This document shows positions 1 through 9,196 of a DNA stretch of 64,000 bases, piece by piece (the first letter of the stretch is position 1; each line of letters opens with the position of its first letter). Source of the stretch: Ruminococcus sp. (GTDB lineage Bacteria; Bacillota; Clostridia; Oscillospirales; Ruminococcaceae); contig JAUNJM010000001.1 of NCBI GenBank assembly GCA_030533265.1, positions 62,001 through 126,000 on the forward strand. The letters run 5' to 3'. The notes beneath the pieces are model-generated. The model had not been told where the DNA came from. It made no database searches and saw only the letters and a list, made by a program, of their open reading frames with translations. Both the position numbers and the translations under genes were made by a program.

Positions 1-384
1 GGTTTTTGACGGGATTTTCAAAAGCTCACACCAGACCGGATAAAAAGAGTATGTAACATCAGGATAAACTATTGGCAGATCGGAGTTAAAAAAAGCTCTG
101 AAAGCCGTTGCAAGAACATCGTCCGAGCCGTTTCCGGTGAACACATTCTCTTTCTTTACGCCATAATATTCAGCAATAGCCTCACGCAGAGGAGAAGCGT
201 CAATGGACGGATATTTTTTCAGATCACCATAGCTGAAATGGTCGAGGACTTTTCTTACCTCAGGTGATGGGGGATAGGGATTTTCGTTTGCGTTGAGCTT
301 TATAATATCGTCAAATTCAGGTTGCTCACCGGCAACATAGGGTTCAATGTTTATCAGGTTTTTCTGCCATGGGGTTTCACTCAT
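1..384 (-). CDS. hisC: Histidinol-phosphate aminotransferase, N-terminal part (cut by window edge)
   Basis: PLP-dependent aminotransferase of histidine synthesis that converts imidazole acetol phosphate and glutamate to histidinol phosphate. Only the first 128 residues are inside the window; roughly 230 residues should follow beyond the left edge. The visible part has the family's LNANENPYPP segment near residue 30, a KYPS segment, and the GNGSDD loop that helps bind the cofactor phosphate. The ATG at 384 is preceded by an AAGAAAGGAAAA ribosome binding site. It follows rmuC on the same strand after about 70 bases. The catalytic lysine lies outside the window, so the assignment rests on the N-terminal motifs, which are typical. 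Confidence 0.9.
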   Translation of the reverse strand, partial: MSETPWQKNLINIEPYVAGEQPEFDDIIKLNANENPYPPSPEVRKVLDHFSYGDLKKYPSIDASPLREAIAEYYGVKKENVFTGNGSDDVLATAFRAFFNSDLPIVYPDVTYSFYPVWCELLKIPSKT

Positions 385-455
385 AATCTTTTCCTTTCTT
401 GTCTTTTTGACAATGAACATAAATATTATCGTAGATTATAATTATACAGCACATT

Positions 456-1787
456 TTATGACTCATCAGTACCGATAAGGTTTACTGACATTTCTGAGTC
501 AAGACTTTCAACATCACGAAGCTTACGATTTATCTGTCTTGTCCTTACACCGACGAGCTTGTCTATCTCCTCATCAGCCTGACGTAATCTGTTTCGTGCA
601 GAATCAAGAACCTTTTCAAACGTTAGGAATTCGGTTTTAACGGCTCCGAGAACCTGCCATACTTCGCTGCTTCGCTTCTGGATAGCAAGAGTCCTGAAGC
701 CCATTTGTAAAGAGTTCAGCATAGCAGCCATTGTTGATGGACCTGCAATGTTGACCTTGTAATCTTTCTGCAGAATCTCAACAAGTCCATGGTTTACAAC
801 CTCGGCATAAAGTCCTTCAAAAGGCAGGAACATTATTGCAAAGTTTGTTGTGTGAGGAGGAGCAATGTACTTTTCGTTGATGTCCTTAGCACACTTTTTG
901 ATGATAGTTTCAAGGTTCTTGTAAGCAGCCTTGACAGCCTCAGCAGAGCCTGATTCATAAGCGTCCTGCAATGCCGAGTATGTATCACCCGGGAACTTTG
1001 AGTCGATAGGCAGATATATATGCTCACCATCAGCATTTCCCGGGAGTTTTACAGCAAACTCAACACGGTTTGAACTGTTTGGAACAGTCGGAACTTCGGT
1101 ATCATACTGTTCGGGAGTCAGGATCTCCTGCAAAATAGCACCGAGCTGAATCTCACCGAGAATACCTCTTGTCTTGACGTTGGAAAGTACCTTTTTCAGA
1201 TCACCGACACCTGTAGCAAGGTTCTGCATTTCACCCAGTCCCTTATAAACCTCCTCAAGACGTTCGCTGACCAGCTTGAACGACTGATTCATCTTGTCTT
1301 CCAAAGTTTTCTGGAGCTTTTCGTCAACGGTAGTCCTTATCTGATCAAGCTTTTTGTTGTTATCCTCTTGGATATAATTCAGCTGTTTTGAGATAGTCGC
1401 ACGCATTGCCTCAAGCTTCTGTTCGTTATTGGATTCCAGCGTCTTGAAGCGGTTTTCAAGGGTTTTCATCTGAGCAGTGACAGAATCGCCCGTTGCCTGT
1501 TGCTTGTCGGAGATATTCTTGTCCATATCGCTGAGCTTTTCGGACTGTGCCGAAAAAGCACTTTTCTGGTTCTCAATAAGCATATCGCCAAGCGTTTTGA
1601 CCGAATTCTGAATATTCTCGTTAATTTCCTTACGCTGTTCTCTTTCGTTCTGAGCATTATCGGAACGTATTTTTTCAAATTGTTCTGAGAGTCTGTCATG
1701 GTTGTCATCTTTTTTCAGGCTGACAGCGAGCAAAACTATCAGCAAAACTATAATAACTATGCAACATATAAAAACAGCAGTCTGCAT
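456..1787 (-). CDS. rmuC: DNA recombination protein RmuC
   Basis: RmuC-family protein of 443 residues, linked in other bacteria to limiting DNA rearrangements; its biochemical activity is predicted to be nuclease-like. Residues 1 to about 25 form one membrane helix. A long charged region at about 30-190 looks like coiled coil, followed by the RmuC domain (about 195-420), recognisable by GEIQLGAILQEIL, LPIDSKFP and the FLPFEGLYAE stretch. The ATG at 1787 has a GGGGAGA ribosome binding site. It is divergent from recG, another recombination gene, and both have extended -10 promoters facing away from each other. Identification is secure; the function is inferred from the family. Confidence 0.92.
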   Translation of the reverse strand: MQTAVFICCIVIIVLLIVLLAVSLKKDDNHDRLSEQFEKIRSDNAQNEREQRKEINENIQNSVKTLGDMLIENQKSAFSAQSEKLSDMDKNISDKQQATGDSVTAQMKTLENRFKTLESNNEQKLEAMRATISKQLNYIQEDNNKKLDQIRTTVDEKLQKTLEDKMNQSFKLVSERLEEVYKGLGEMQNLATGVGDLKKVLSNVKTRGILGEIQLGAILQEILTPEQYDTEVPTVPNSSNRVEFAVKLPGNADGEHIYLPIDSKFPGDTYSALQDAYESGSAEAVKAAYKNLETIIKKCAKDINEKYIAPPHTTNFAIMFLPFEGLYAEVVNHGLVEILQKDYKVNIAGPSTMAAMLNSLQMGFRTLAIQKRSSEVWQVLGAVKTEFLTFEKVLDSARNRLRQADEEIDKLVGVRTRQINRKLRDVESLDSEMSVNLIGTDES

Positions 1788-1819
1788 TAAAACATCTCCC
1801 CTGAAATAAAGTTATCTAA

Positions 1820-1848
1820 ATTATAACATACTTATACTTTTTTCGCAA
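1820..1848 (-). promoter_or_regulatory. rmuC promoter, extended -10
   Basis: On the minus strand: TTGCGA, 17 bases, TATAAT, with TGT directly before the -10 box. It lies 33 bases upstream of the rmuC start. Confidence 0.75.
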
Positions 1849-1877
1849 GCAAAAAAAGAGCATACTGTCTTGTGTAC

Positions 1878-1906
1878 TTGAAAAACATGAGAAAATGTGG
1901 TATCAT
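1878..1906 (+). promoter_or_regulatory. recG promoter, extended -10
   Basis: TTGAAA (1878-1883), 17 bases, TATCAT (1901-1906), preceded by TGG. It overlaps the upstream in-frame extension of the recG frame, which argues that the first ATG at 1872 is not the real start. Confidence 0.7.
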
Positions 1907-1946
1907 AAATGTAAACAACAGCATTTGGCAGAGGAGGTGTTTTTTC

Positions 1947-3986
1947 ATGATGTCAGCAGAGTTTCAAAAGGATATAACGTATCTGAAAGGAGTAGGACCG
2001 AAAAGAGCAGAGTGCTATAAAAAGCTGGGTATAGAAACGGTCTTTGATCTGCTGAACCACTTTCCGAGAGGCTATCTTGACTTCTCATCACCGGTATCCA
2101 TAGCTGAGGGAGCAAATACGGGTGATAATGCCGTTGTAAAAGGTAGAGTCGTGAAAAAACTTCCCGAGGCAAGGATAAGAAAAGGGCTTTCAATCTACAA
2201 AGCCGTGTTCACTGACGATATAAGCGATCTGACTATTGTAATCTATAACAGCGAGTTTGCTTTCAAACAGCTTGAAACATATCAGGAATATATCCTTTAT
2301 GGCAAAATAACAGGTAGCGTGATGCGGTATGAGATAACAAATCCACTTGTGATACCTGTCGATTCACCTGATAAGATACAGCCTGTGTACGCTTTGACAG
2401 AGGGTTTGAACCAGTCATTGCTGCGAAAGAGTATGCATACGGCGCTTGAAGCGTTTGACGGCGATATATATGAACCTATGCCAAAAAAGATACGGGAAAA
2501 GTATAATCTGTGTTCATATAATTATGCATTGGAGAATATCCACTTTCCAAAGGACTGTCATACTTGTGAGATAGCAAAACGCAGGCTTGTATTTGATGAA
2601 CTGCTCACACTCCAGCTTGGTATGCATATACTTAAAAGCCGTTCTCAGAGCAGAACAGGCTGTACCATGCAGAATTGCAGTTTAAACAGGTTTTATGATT
2701 CTTTGCCGTTTGAATTGACGAATGGTCAGCAGAGTGCGATAAATGATTGCATAAAAGATATGTGCAAAAGCTCTCCGATGAACAGACTGGTACAGGGAGA
2801 TGTTGGTTCAGGGAAAACTGCCGTTGCAGCAGGTGCGGCTTTTTTTGCGTATACAAACGGCTTTCAGACTGCACTTATGGCACCGACTGAAATACTTGCT
2901 ACACAGCATTTTCAAACTCTATGCGGATTTCTTGAACCATTGGGAGTAAAAGTTGCATTGTTGACGGGATCGTTGACTCCGAAGCAGAAAACGGTACTCA
3001 AACAGCAAATCGCAGACGGCGAATATAATGTCGTTGTCGGAACTCATGCACTTGTGCAGCAGTCAACGGAGTTCAAAAGACTGGGACTTGTCATAACAGA
3101 TGAACAGCACCGTTTTGGAGTAGAACAACGTGCAGCATTGGCACAAAAAGGACAAAATCCACATAAGCTTGTCATGTCAGCGACTCCGATACCAAGAACG
3201 CTTGCACTTATGATTTATGGGGATCTTGATATATCAGTGCTGAAGGAACTGCCAAAGGGCAGACAGCCTGTTGAAACGTATGCCATAACGGGAAAGCTTC
3301 GTGAACGTGCATATGGTTTTGTGAAAGACCGTCTTGATGAGGGCAGGCAGGCGTATATTGTCTGTCCGATGATTGATGAAAGCGAAATGGACTTGCAGGA
3401 TGTTAAAAGCTATGCGAAAAACTTGCAGGAGGGTGCGTTCAGGGATTACCGTGTCGGACTTCTTCACGGAAAGCTTTCGCCGATTGAAAAAGAGCAGATA
3501 ATGACCGATTTCAAGGAACATAAGACAGACCTGCTTGTGTCAACAACAGTTATCGAGGTGGGAGTCGATGTGCCGAACTCTGCAGTTATGGTCATAGAAA
3601 ATGCCGACAGGTTCGGGCTTTCACAGTTGCACCAGCTCAGAGGACGTGTCGGACGAGGAAAGTATAAATCATATTGTATTCTCATAACAGATAACGTCAA
3701 CGAGGAGAGTCGCAAAAGGCTAAAAATCCTTGCAAAAACGCACGATGGCTTTAAGATTTCTGAGGAGGATCTTAAACTTCGTGGACCTGGAGATTTTTTC
3801 GGAAGCCGACAACATGGTCTGCCGACAATGAAAATTGCAGATATGTCTGCTGATATTGAGATATTAAAGCAGGTGCAGAGTGCGGCAGAGGAAATAACAA
3901 CGGCCGATCCTATGTTGAAAAGTTCTGAAAATCGTGGTTTGCAGCAGCTTGCATTTATGCTGTTCAAGAGTAAAAATATAGATTAA
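1947..3986 (+). CDS. recG: ATP-dependent DNA helicase RecG
   Basis: Branch-migration helicase that remodels stalled forks and Holliday junctions; 679 residues, normal for the family. The N-terminal wedge/OB region (about 10-170) begins with the typical YLKGVGPKRAE helix-hairpin-helix. The SF2 helicase core shows Walker A GDVGSGKT (about 285-292), the DEQH box in VITDEQHRFG (about 383), SATPIPRTLA, and the C-terminal QLRGRVGRG motif VI. An open frame reaches back to 1872, but AGGAGG at 1932-1937 and the promoter at 1878-1906 select the ATG at 1947; ATG 1950 is a near-equal alternative. It is divergent from rmuC. Confidence 0.95.
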   Translation: MMSAEFQKDITYLKGVGPKRAECYKKLGIETVFDLLNHFPRGYLDFSSPVSIAEGANTGDNAVVKGRVVKKLPEARIRKGLSIYKAVFTDDISDLTIVIYNSEFAFKQLETYQEYILYGKITGSVMRYEITNPLVIPVDSPDKIQPVYALTEGLNQSLLRKSMHTALEAFDGDIYEPMPKKIREKYNLCSYNYALENIHFPKDCHTCEIAKRRLVFDELLTLQLGMHILKSRSQSRTGCTMQNCSLNRFYDSLPFELTNGQQSAINDCIKDMCKSSPMNRLVQGDVGSGKTAVAAGAAFFAYTNGFQTALMAPTEILATQHFQTLCGFLEPLGVKVALLTGSLTPKQKTVLKQQIADGEYNVVVGTHALVQQSTEFKRLGLVITDEQHRFGVEQRAALAQKGQNPHKLVMSATPIPRTLALMIYGDLDISVLKELPKGRQPVETYAITGKLRERAYGFVKDRLDEGRQAYIVCPMIDESEMDLQDVKSYAKNLQEGAFRDYRVGLLHGKLSPIEKEQIMTDFKEHKTDLLVSTTVIEVGVDVPNSAVMVIENADRFGLSQLHQLRGRVGRGKYKSYCILITDNVNEESRKRLKILAKTHDGFKISEEDLKLRGPGDFFGSRQHGLPTMKIADMSADIEILKQVQSAAEEITTADPMLKSSENRGLQQLAFMLFKSKNID

Positions 3987-4032
3987 AGAGCAATACTAAG
4001 TTGTAATTACAGATTTTATGGAGGTAATAATA

Positions 4033-4701
4033 ATGGATGAAAATGCAAAGAAAACTATAATGATGAGATTGGAAAAAACAGCTGAAAATCTCAGAAAGAA
4101 CAGAATGGAAGCGTATATTGCCGAGAACTGTGAAGAGGCTGTAAAAATTGTTGAGAGTATCTTGAAAGAAGGAGAAAGTATTTCCTGTGGAGGATCGGTT
4201 ACACTAAAGGAAAGTGGTGTAATGGATCTTATGAAGTCAGGGAAATATAAGTTCATTGACCGTTCAAAGGCTAAGGATCGTGATGAGGTCGAGGCTATCT
4301 ATCGTCAGGTTTTCAGTTGTGACACTTTCCTTACATCATCAAATGCCGTTACCGAGAACGGAGAGCTTTATAACGTTGATGGAAATTCAAATCGTGTTGC
4401 AGCAATTTGCTATGGACCGAAGTCGGTTATTTTCGTTGTTGGAATGAATAAACTGGTAAGAAACATTGACGAGGCAATTGTGAGAGTTAAAACCTTTGCA
4501 GCACCACCAAACTGTGTAAGACTCGATTGCCAGACACCATGCCACGAAACCGGCAGATGTGTATCACTTTCAAACGGTGGAGATATGCCGTCAGGCTGTC
4601 ATAGTACAGGAAGAGTATGCTGTAACTATGTCGTATCAGCATATCAGCGTCACGAAAACAGATTCAAGGTAATTCTTGTTGCTGAGAACCTGGGATATTA
4701 A
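4033..4701 (+). CDS. LUD (LutC/YkgG-type) domain protein
   Basis: Protein of 222 residues with a lactate-utilisation (LUD, formerly DUF162) fold. Such proteins occur as LutC-like partners of iron-sulfur lactate dehydrogenases, but also alone with unknown roles. Typical features are the SCGGSVTLKESG segment, LTSSNAVTENGELYNVDG, and the nucleotide-like GMNKLVRN...A stretch. The C-terminal part has several cysteines (CVRLDCQTPCHETGRC and CHSTGRVCC) that could bind a metal or cluster. No lutA or lutB is nearby, so a lactate role cannot be claimed. ATG 4033 is chosen because GGAGG at 4020-4024 sits 8 bases upstream; the earlier ATG at 4018 overlaps that site. Confidence 0.8.
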   Translation: MDENAKKTIMMRLEKTAENLRKNRMEAYIAENCEEAVKIVESILKEGESISCGGSVTLKESGVMDLMKSGKYKFIDRSKAKDRDEVEAIYRQVFSCDTFLTSSNAVTENGELYNVDGNSNRVAAICYGPKSVIFVVGMNKLVRNIDEAIVRVKTFAAPPNCVRLDCQTPCHETGRCVSLSNGGDMPSGCHSTGRVCCNYVVSAYQRHENRFKVILVAENLGY

Positions 4702-4713
4702 GAGGTTTTGAAT

Positions 4714-5232
4714 ATGGATTCGGTTAAATTTTTATTGTATGTGCTCAAAAGAATAGGCATACTTATTGCTGTAGATTTGTTTGGATCAGCGGTTGCAAAG
4801 GTTTTTGTGCCTGCAATAGCATCTTTTTTTCCTGCAACAGGTGCTGCGAACAGGTTTCTTACTGAGGGAACAGGAGGATCACTTGTTGGTTGGGCAGTAA
4901 TGCTCATACTTCTTTCGGTAGTGTTCTTTAATGATGGAAAAAAACACACAGCATATGAAATATGGAACAGTATAAACATTATAATTGCATTGGTATTTAT
5001 GTTCCTGCTGTATTTTATACCATCTGTTTTCAGGGATTCGTTCCACCAGGAGAGCAAAGGCGATGTGTTTTATTCAATCATCTATGCACCGGTGCAGTGG
5101 CTTGAGGATAAATTTGAGATGGCTTATACTTCATCAGCAGGTATAGGAATAGGAATAATCTTATTTGTACTTTTTGTAGTTTATGTGGTATCGTATAAGA
5201 TATATCTCAGAAAGCACAAATCGCTGGCATAA
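4714..5232 (+). CDS. Uncharacterised multi-pass membrane protein
   Basis: 172 residues, no family recognised. Hydrophobic segments near residues 5-25, 55-75, 90-110 and 145-165 suggest four membrane passes with a short basic tail (YLRKHKS). The ATG at 4714 has AAGAGG 8 bases upstream. The gene starts 12 bases after the LUD gene stop, so the two are probably co-transcribed. An upstream in-frame TTG at 4708 is less well placed. No catalytic or transport motif is visible. Confidence 0.7.
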   Translation: MDSVKFLLYVLKRIGILIAVDLFGSAVAKVFVPAIASFFPATGAANRFLTEGTGGSLVGWAVMLILLSVVFFNDGKKHTAYEIWNSINIIIALVFMFLLYFIPSVFRDSFHQESKGDVFYSIIYAPVQWLEDKFEMAYTSSAGIGIGIILFVLFVVYVVSYKIYLRKHKSLA

Positions 5233-5236
5233 GTTC

Positions 5237-5265
5237 TTGCAATAAAGGGATTTATGTGTTATAAT
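5237..5265 (+). promoter_or_regulatory. purB promoter, extended -10
   Basis: TTGCAA (5237-5242), 17 bases, TATAAT (5260-5265), with TGT before the -10. It begins 4 bases after the stop of the preceding membrane-protein gene. Confidence 0.75.
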
Positions 5266-5311
5266 TGAAACGTAATTTTCAGATAATTATAATTGAAAGA
5301 GGAGATTGTTT

Positions 5312-6748
5312 ATGACAAACAGTTATGAAAGTCCGTTTTGCACAAGATATGCAAGTAAGGAAATGCAGTATATCTTTTCTGCTGACAAGAAATTCACTAC
5401 ATGGCGTCGTCTGTGGGTAGCACTTGCAAGAGCAGAGATGAAGCTTGGACTGCCGGTAACACAGGAGCAGGTGGACGAGCTTGAAGCAAACATTGAAAAT
5501 ATTGACTATGCTGTAGCAGCAGAGGAAGAGAAGCTGGTACGTCATGACGTAATGGCTCATGTTCATACATATGGCAAAGTATGTCCAAAAGCAGATGGTA
5601 TCATCCATCTTGGAGCAACATCATGCTATGTTGGTGACAATACAGATGTTATCATTATGCGTGATGCTCTTAACGTTGTAAAAAGAAAGCTTATAAAGGT
5701 TATAGACCAGCTTGCAAAATTTGCTGATAAGTACAAGGCACTTCCATGCCTTGCATATACACATCTCCAGCCTGCACAGCTTACAACAGTAGGAAAGAGA
5801 GCGACACTCTGGTGCAACGAGCTTCTTATGGACCTTGAGGATCTTGATTTCAGACTTTCAAAGCTGAAGCTTCTCGGTTCAAAGGGTACAACAGGAACTC
5901 AGGCATCATTCATGGAGCTTTTTGAGGGCGATACAGACAAGGTCAAGAAGCTTGAGCAGATGATTGCAGAAGAAATGGGATTTGATACAGTAGTACCTGT
6001 TTCAGGACAGACATATTCAAGAAAAATGGACTATCAGGTATGTTCAGTGCTTGCAGGAATTGCACAGTCAGCGAGCAAGTTTTCAAATGATATTCGTATT
6101 CTCCAGTCGTTCAAGGAGATAGAAGAGCCATTTGAGAAAAATCAGATAGGCTCATCTGCAATGGCGTATAAGAGAAACCCGATGAGAGATGAAAGAATCA
6201 CATCACTTGCAAGATATGTTATGTGTGACGTTCTCAACCCTGCATTTACAGCAGGAACACAGTGGTTTGAGAGAACACTTGACGACTCTGCAAACAAAAG
6301 AATCTCAGTTGCAGAAGCATTTTTGGGTGTTGACTCAATTCTTAATATCATGCTCAACGTAACAAATCCTGAAAACGGACTTGTTGTATATGACAAGATC
6401 ATTACAAGACGAGTTATGGCAGAGCTGCCATTCATGGCAACAGAGAATATCATGATGAATGCAGTTAAAAAGGGTGGAAACAGACAGGAACTGCATGAAA
6501 GAATCCGTGAATATTCAATGATAGCAGGAGCTAACGTAAAGAGAGAAGGTCTTGACAACAATCTTTGTGAGCTTATCCTTGATGATCCGATGTTTATGAT
6601 AACAAAGGAAGAAATGGACGCTATAATGAAGCCTGAGAACTTTATCGGAAGATGTCCTCAGCAGGTAGAGGAGTTTATTGAAAACTGTGTTAAGCCTGTT
6701 GTTGAAGCTAACGGAGTATCAGACGACGTTGCAGAAATTAACGTGTAA
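5312..6748 (+). CDS. purB: Adenylosuccinate lyase
   Basis: Enzyme of purine synthesis that releases fumarate from SAICAR and from adenylosuccinate; 478 residues. It belongs to the fumarase/aspartase fold: HDVMAHVHTYG in the first third, the TSCYVGDNTD segment, YTHLQPAQ, and the superfamily signature GSSAMAYKRNP near residue 280. The length and the N-terminal NSYESPFCTRYAS match the longer clostridial PurB type. The ATG at 5312 follows AAAGAGGAGA; a TTG two codons upstream overlaps the binding site and is unlikely. It has its own promoter at 5237-5265 and no other purine gene beside it. Confidence 0.93.
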   Translation: MTNSYESPFCTRYASKEMQYIFSADKKFTTWRRLWVALARAEMKLGLPVTQEQVDELEANIENIDYAVAAEEEKLVRHDVMAHVHTYGKVCPKADGIIHLGATSCYVGDNTDVIIMRDALNVVKRKLIKVIDQLAKFADKYKALPCLAYTHLQPAQLTTVGKRATLWCNELLMDLEDLDFRLSKLKLLGSKGTTGTQASFMELFEGDTDKVKKLEQMIAEEMGFDTVVPVSGQTYSRKMDYQVCSVLAGIAQSASKFSNDIRILQSFKEIEEPFEKNQIGSSAMAYKRNPMRDERITSLARYVMCDVLNPAFTAGTQWFERTLDDSANKRISVAEAFLGVDSILNIMLNVTNPENGLVVYDKIITRRVMAELPFMATENIMMNAVKKGGNRQELHERIREYSMIAGANVKREGLDNNLCELILDDPMFMITKEEMDAIMKPENFIGRCPQQVEEFIENCVKPVVEANGVSDDVAEINV

Positions 6749-6810
6749 GTCCTTGACGGACGGGGAAAATCACGTTATCGGTCTGAAAGCATACTATAAA
6801 GACTGTAGTT

Positions 6811-6837
6811 TTGATGCACATTTTAAAGTATTATAAT
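6811..6837 (+). promoter_or_regulatory. Possible metY promoter
   Basis: TTGATG (6811-6816), 15 bases, TATAAT (6832-6837). The spacing is short, so confidence is moderate. No SAM riboswitch or T-box could be made out in 6749-6883. Confidence 0.45.
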
Positions 6838-6883
6838 TGTGCATTTACCGTTGAACATTAATACATGGAAGGATCTGATGTAA

Positions 6884-8152
6884 ATGAAAATAGAAACACA
6901 ATGTCTGCATGAAGGCTATAAACCAAAGAACAGTGAACCAAGAGTAGTACCAATAGTCCAGAGTACAACCTATGTATACGATTCAACGGACGATGTTGCG
7001 GCTGTTTTTGACGATCCAACAAAAAGCCTGATATATTCACGTTTTGAAAATCCGACTACAGATGCAGTTGAGAAGAAAATCGCAGCACTCGAAGGTGGAG
7101 TTGCAGCAATGTGTACATCAAGCGGACAGGCAGCATCACTCTGTGCGATTCTCAATATCTGTCAAGCAGGTGACAGCTTTATCTCATCATCATCAATCTA
7201 TGGTGGAACGGTAAACCTGTTTTCGGTAACGCTCAAAAAGCTGGGTATTGAGTGCATTTTTGTTGACGTTGACGCTGATGAGGAAACGCTGAACGCAGCT
7301 TTCAAGCCTAATACAAAGGCAGTTTTCGGTGAAACAATAGCAAACCCTGCAATTACAGTTCTGGACATCGAAAAATTTGCGAGAGTTGCACATAAAAACG
7401 GCGTACCACTCATTGTTGACAATACATTTGCAACACCGATTCTTTGCAGACCTATTGAATGGGGAGCTGATATTGTAATCCATTCAACATCAAAATATAT
7501 GGACGGTCATGCAGTACAGGTCGGAGGAGTTATCGTTGATTCGGGCAAATTTGACTGGACAAACGGCAAGTTCCCATGTATGACAGAACCAGACGAAAGC
7601 TATCATGGTATAGTTTATACTGAAAAATATGCTTTTGCACCATATATCGTAAAGGCAAGAATGCAGCTTATGAGAGATTTTGGTTGTTATCCTGCAGCAA
7701 ACAGTTCATTCCTGCTCAATCTCGGACTTGAAACACTTGCAGTAAGAATGAAGCAGTATTGCGAGAATGCGTCAAAGGTAGCAAAATATCTTGAAAGCAC
7801 AGGACTCGTAGATTCAATAGCATATCCTGCACTTGAAAGCAATCCATATAACAAGCTTGCAAAGAAATATCTGCCACTTGGATGCAGTGGCGTAATCTCC
7901 TTCTCCATCAAGGGTGGACGTGATACAGCAATCAGGTTTATGGATAGTCTTGAGCTTGCGTCAAATGAAGTTCACGTTGCGGACATTCGTACTTGTGTAT
8001 TGCATCCGGCGTCAGCAACACACCGTCAGTTGACTGATGAACAGCTTGTAGCAGCAGGAATTGACGGAGGACTTATCCGTCTTTCAGTAGGACTTGAAAA
8101 CATTGATGATATTATTGCAGACCTTGAACAGGGCTTTAATGCAATAAGATAG
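6884..8152 (+). CDS. metY: O-acetylhomoserine sulfhydrylase (PLP-dependent)
   Basis: 422-residue Cys/Met-metabolism PLP enzyme that makes homocysteine from O-acetylhomoserine and sulfide, probably giving direct sulfhydrylation in methionine synthesis. Features: N-terminal TQCLHEGY, the YSRFENPTTDAVEKK segment, SSSIYGGTVNLF, and the cofactor lysine in HSTSKYMDGH (Lys204). The roughly 420-residue length with an insertion in the middle third fits MetY rather than the roughly 380-residue MetB/MetC group, although substrate specificity cannot be proved from sequence. GGAAGGA precedes ATG 6884. It stands alone with a possible promoter at 6811-6837. Confidence 0.88.
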   Translation: MKIETQCLHEGYKPKNSEPRVVPIVQSTTYVYDSTDDVAAVFDDPTKSLIYSRFENPTTDAVEKKIAALEGGVAAMCTSSGQAASLCAILNICQAGDSFISSSSIYGGTVNLFSVTLKKLGIECIFVDVDADEETLNAAFKPNTKAVFGETIANPAITVLDIEKFARVAHKNGVPLIVDNTFATPILCRPIEWGADIVIHSTSKYMDGHAVQVGGVIVDSGKFDWTNGKFPCMTEPDESYHGIVYTEKYAFAPYIVKARMQLMRDFGCYPAANSSFLLNLGLETLAVRMKQYCENASKVAKYLESTGLVDSIAYPALESNPYNKLAKKYLPLGCSGVISFSIKGGRDTAIRFMDSLELASNEVHVADIRTCVLHPASATHRQLTDEQLVAAGIDGGLIRLSVGLENIDDIIADLEQGFNAIR

Positions 8153-8187
8153 ACGAGTTTTATTTATACAAAAGGGGGTTGACTTTA

Positions 8188-8724
8188 ATGGAAGAAAACA
8201 AAAATTTTGAAGAGGTATCAGCTGAAAATCCGACTATGCCGTCAGACAATCAGCCGATAAATAATGAACAGCCACAACCACAGAGTATTCCGACATATGA
8301 ACAGCAAAACAATGTTCAGAACCCACCACTTAACAATATACCACCAATGCCGAATCAGAACATATACAATAACTTTGCTAATCAGCAAGCTCCTGTAACT
8401 TCTGAACCACAAAAGCCAAAGGGATTTGCGATTGCGTCAATGATACTTGGAATCTGTTCATTGGTATTCGGATGCTGTTTGTGGTATATAGGACTTCCAT
8501 GTGCAATAGTAGGGGTTTGTCTTGGTGGAATCAGCCTGAAGAAAAAAAAGGGTGGAAAGGGCATGGCAATAGCAGGACTTGTAACAAGTATCGTAGCATT
8601 GGGTTTTGCAGCATTGGCAATGATAGGGTTGATCTCGTTCCAATTTAACACACCATATATGTCAAACAACGAAATTACCGGTAATTTTATGGAAGGCTTC
8701 AGAGAGGGCTTAAAAAGCGTCTGA
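8188..8724 (+). CDS. DUF4190-type membrane protein with Gln/Pro/Asn-rich N terminus
   Basis: 178 residues. Residues 1 to about 70 are a low-complexity segment rich in Asn, Gln and Pro, probably cytoplasmic and disordered. From GFAIASMILGICSLV onward there are two membrane helices (about 75-100 and 112-140) separated by the basic turn GGISLKKKKGGKGMAIAG, which is the pattern of DUF4190 proteins. The function is unknown. ATG 8188 is chosen over an in-frame TTG at 8179 because AAAGGGGG lies 9 bases upstream of the ATG. The next gene begins 9 bases after the stop, suggesting a two-gene unit. Confidence 0.8.
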   Translation: MEENKNFEEVSAENPTMPSDNQPINNEQPQPQSIPTYEQQNNVQNPPLNNIPPMPNQNIYNNFANQQAPVTSEPQKPKGFAIASMILGICSLVFGCCLWYIGLPCAIVGVCLGGISLKKKKGGKGMAIAGLVTSIVALGFAALAMIGLISFQFNTPYMSNNEITGNFMEGFREGLKSV

Positions 8725-8733
8725 TTTTATAAG

Positions 8734-9141
8734 ATGTACAAAAATGATTCTTATAGAAAGCTGAAAATAATCACAGTATTGCTGATAGCATTTTGTTTTA
8801 CAGTAGTTATTCTTTGCAAGGAGAGCGTTTTCAGAATTGGGGAAAGCTTTCCGGAGTGTTGGATACATAAAAAAACAGGATTTCTCTGTCCTGCTTGTGG
8901 GAATACAAGAAGTGTAATATCAATGTTGAAAGGTAACATAATCGAAGCAATGGGATATAACATATTTCCTGTTTTGCTGTGCGTAACAGGACTTGTCTTT
9001 TATATCGAACTGGTTGCAAGGTGCTTTAACAGGAATATTATTATATTTCCGAGAAGCAATAAGCTTGTGATTATATTGGCAATTATTGTATGTGGGTATT
9101 TTATACTCAGGAACATATTTCCGATACTCACAATATGTTGA
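8734..9141 (+). CDS. DUF2752 membrane protein
   Basis: 135 residues with three predicted membrane helices (about 10-28, 68-88, 103-125) and the hallmark CPACGNTRSVISML motif of DUF2752 proteins, whose two cysteines suggest a metal or redox site. The function is unknown. The start is only 9 bases after the preceding gene and has no clear Shine-Dalgarno site, so translation may be coupled. DUF4190 and DUF2752 proteins are often found together in Firmicutes (general knowledge). A bidirectional terminator follows. Confidence 0.8.
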   Translation: MYKNDSYRKLKIITVLLIAFCFTVVILCKESVFRIGESFPECWIHKKTGFLCPACGNTRSVISMLKGNIIEAMGYNIFPVLLCVTGLVFYIELVARCFNRNIIIFPRSNKLVIILAIIVCGYFILRNIFPILTIC

Positions 9142-9147
9142 AAAATA

Positions 9148-9181
9148 ACGGCTCATTCCGAAGCGGATTGAGCCGTTTTGT
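9148..9181. terminator. Bidirectional terminator between DUF2752 and SH3 genes
   Basis: Stem ACGGCTCA (9148-9155) with TGAGCCGT (9169-9176), plus an inner CCG/CGG pair. A short T-run follows on the plus strand, and on the minus strand TTATTTTTC follows. It sits between two convergent genes. Confidence 0.8.
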
Positions 9182-9196
9182 ATTTATTATAAAATA

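Noticed and set aside
1872..1946. N-terminal extension of RecG from the upstream ATG
   Set aside because: The extension is not RecG-like, overlaps a good promoter, and a strong AGGAGG site supports ATG 1947.
6749..6883. Possible SAM riboswitch or T-box before metY
   Set aside because: No SAM-I core, K-turn or T-box motif could be made out, and no terminator/antiterminator pair is present.
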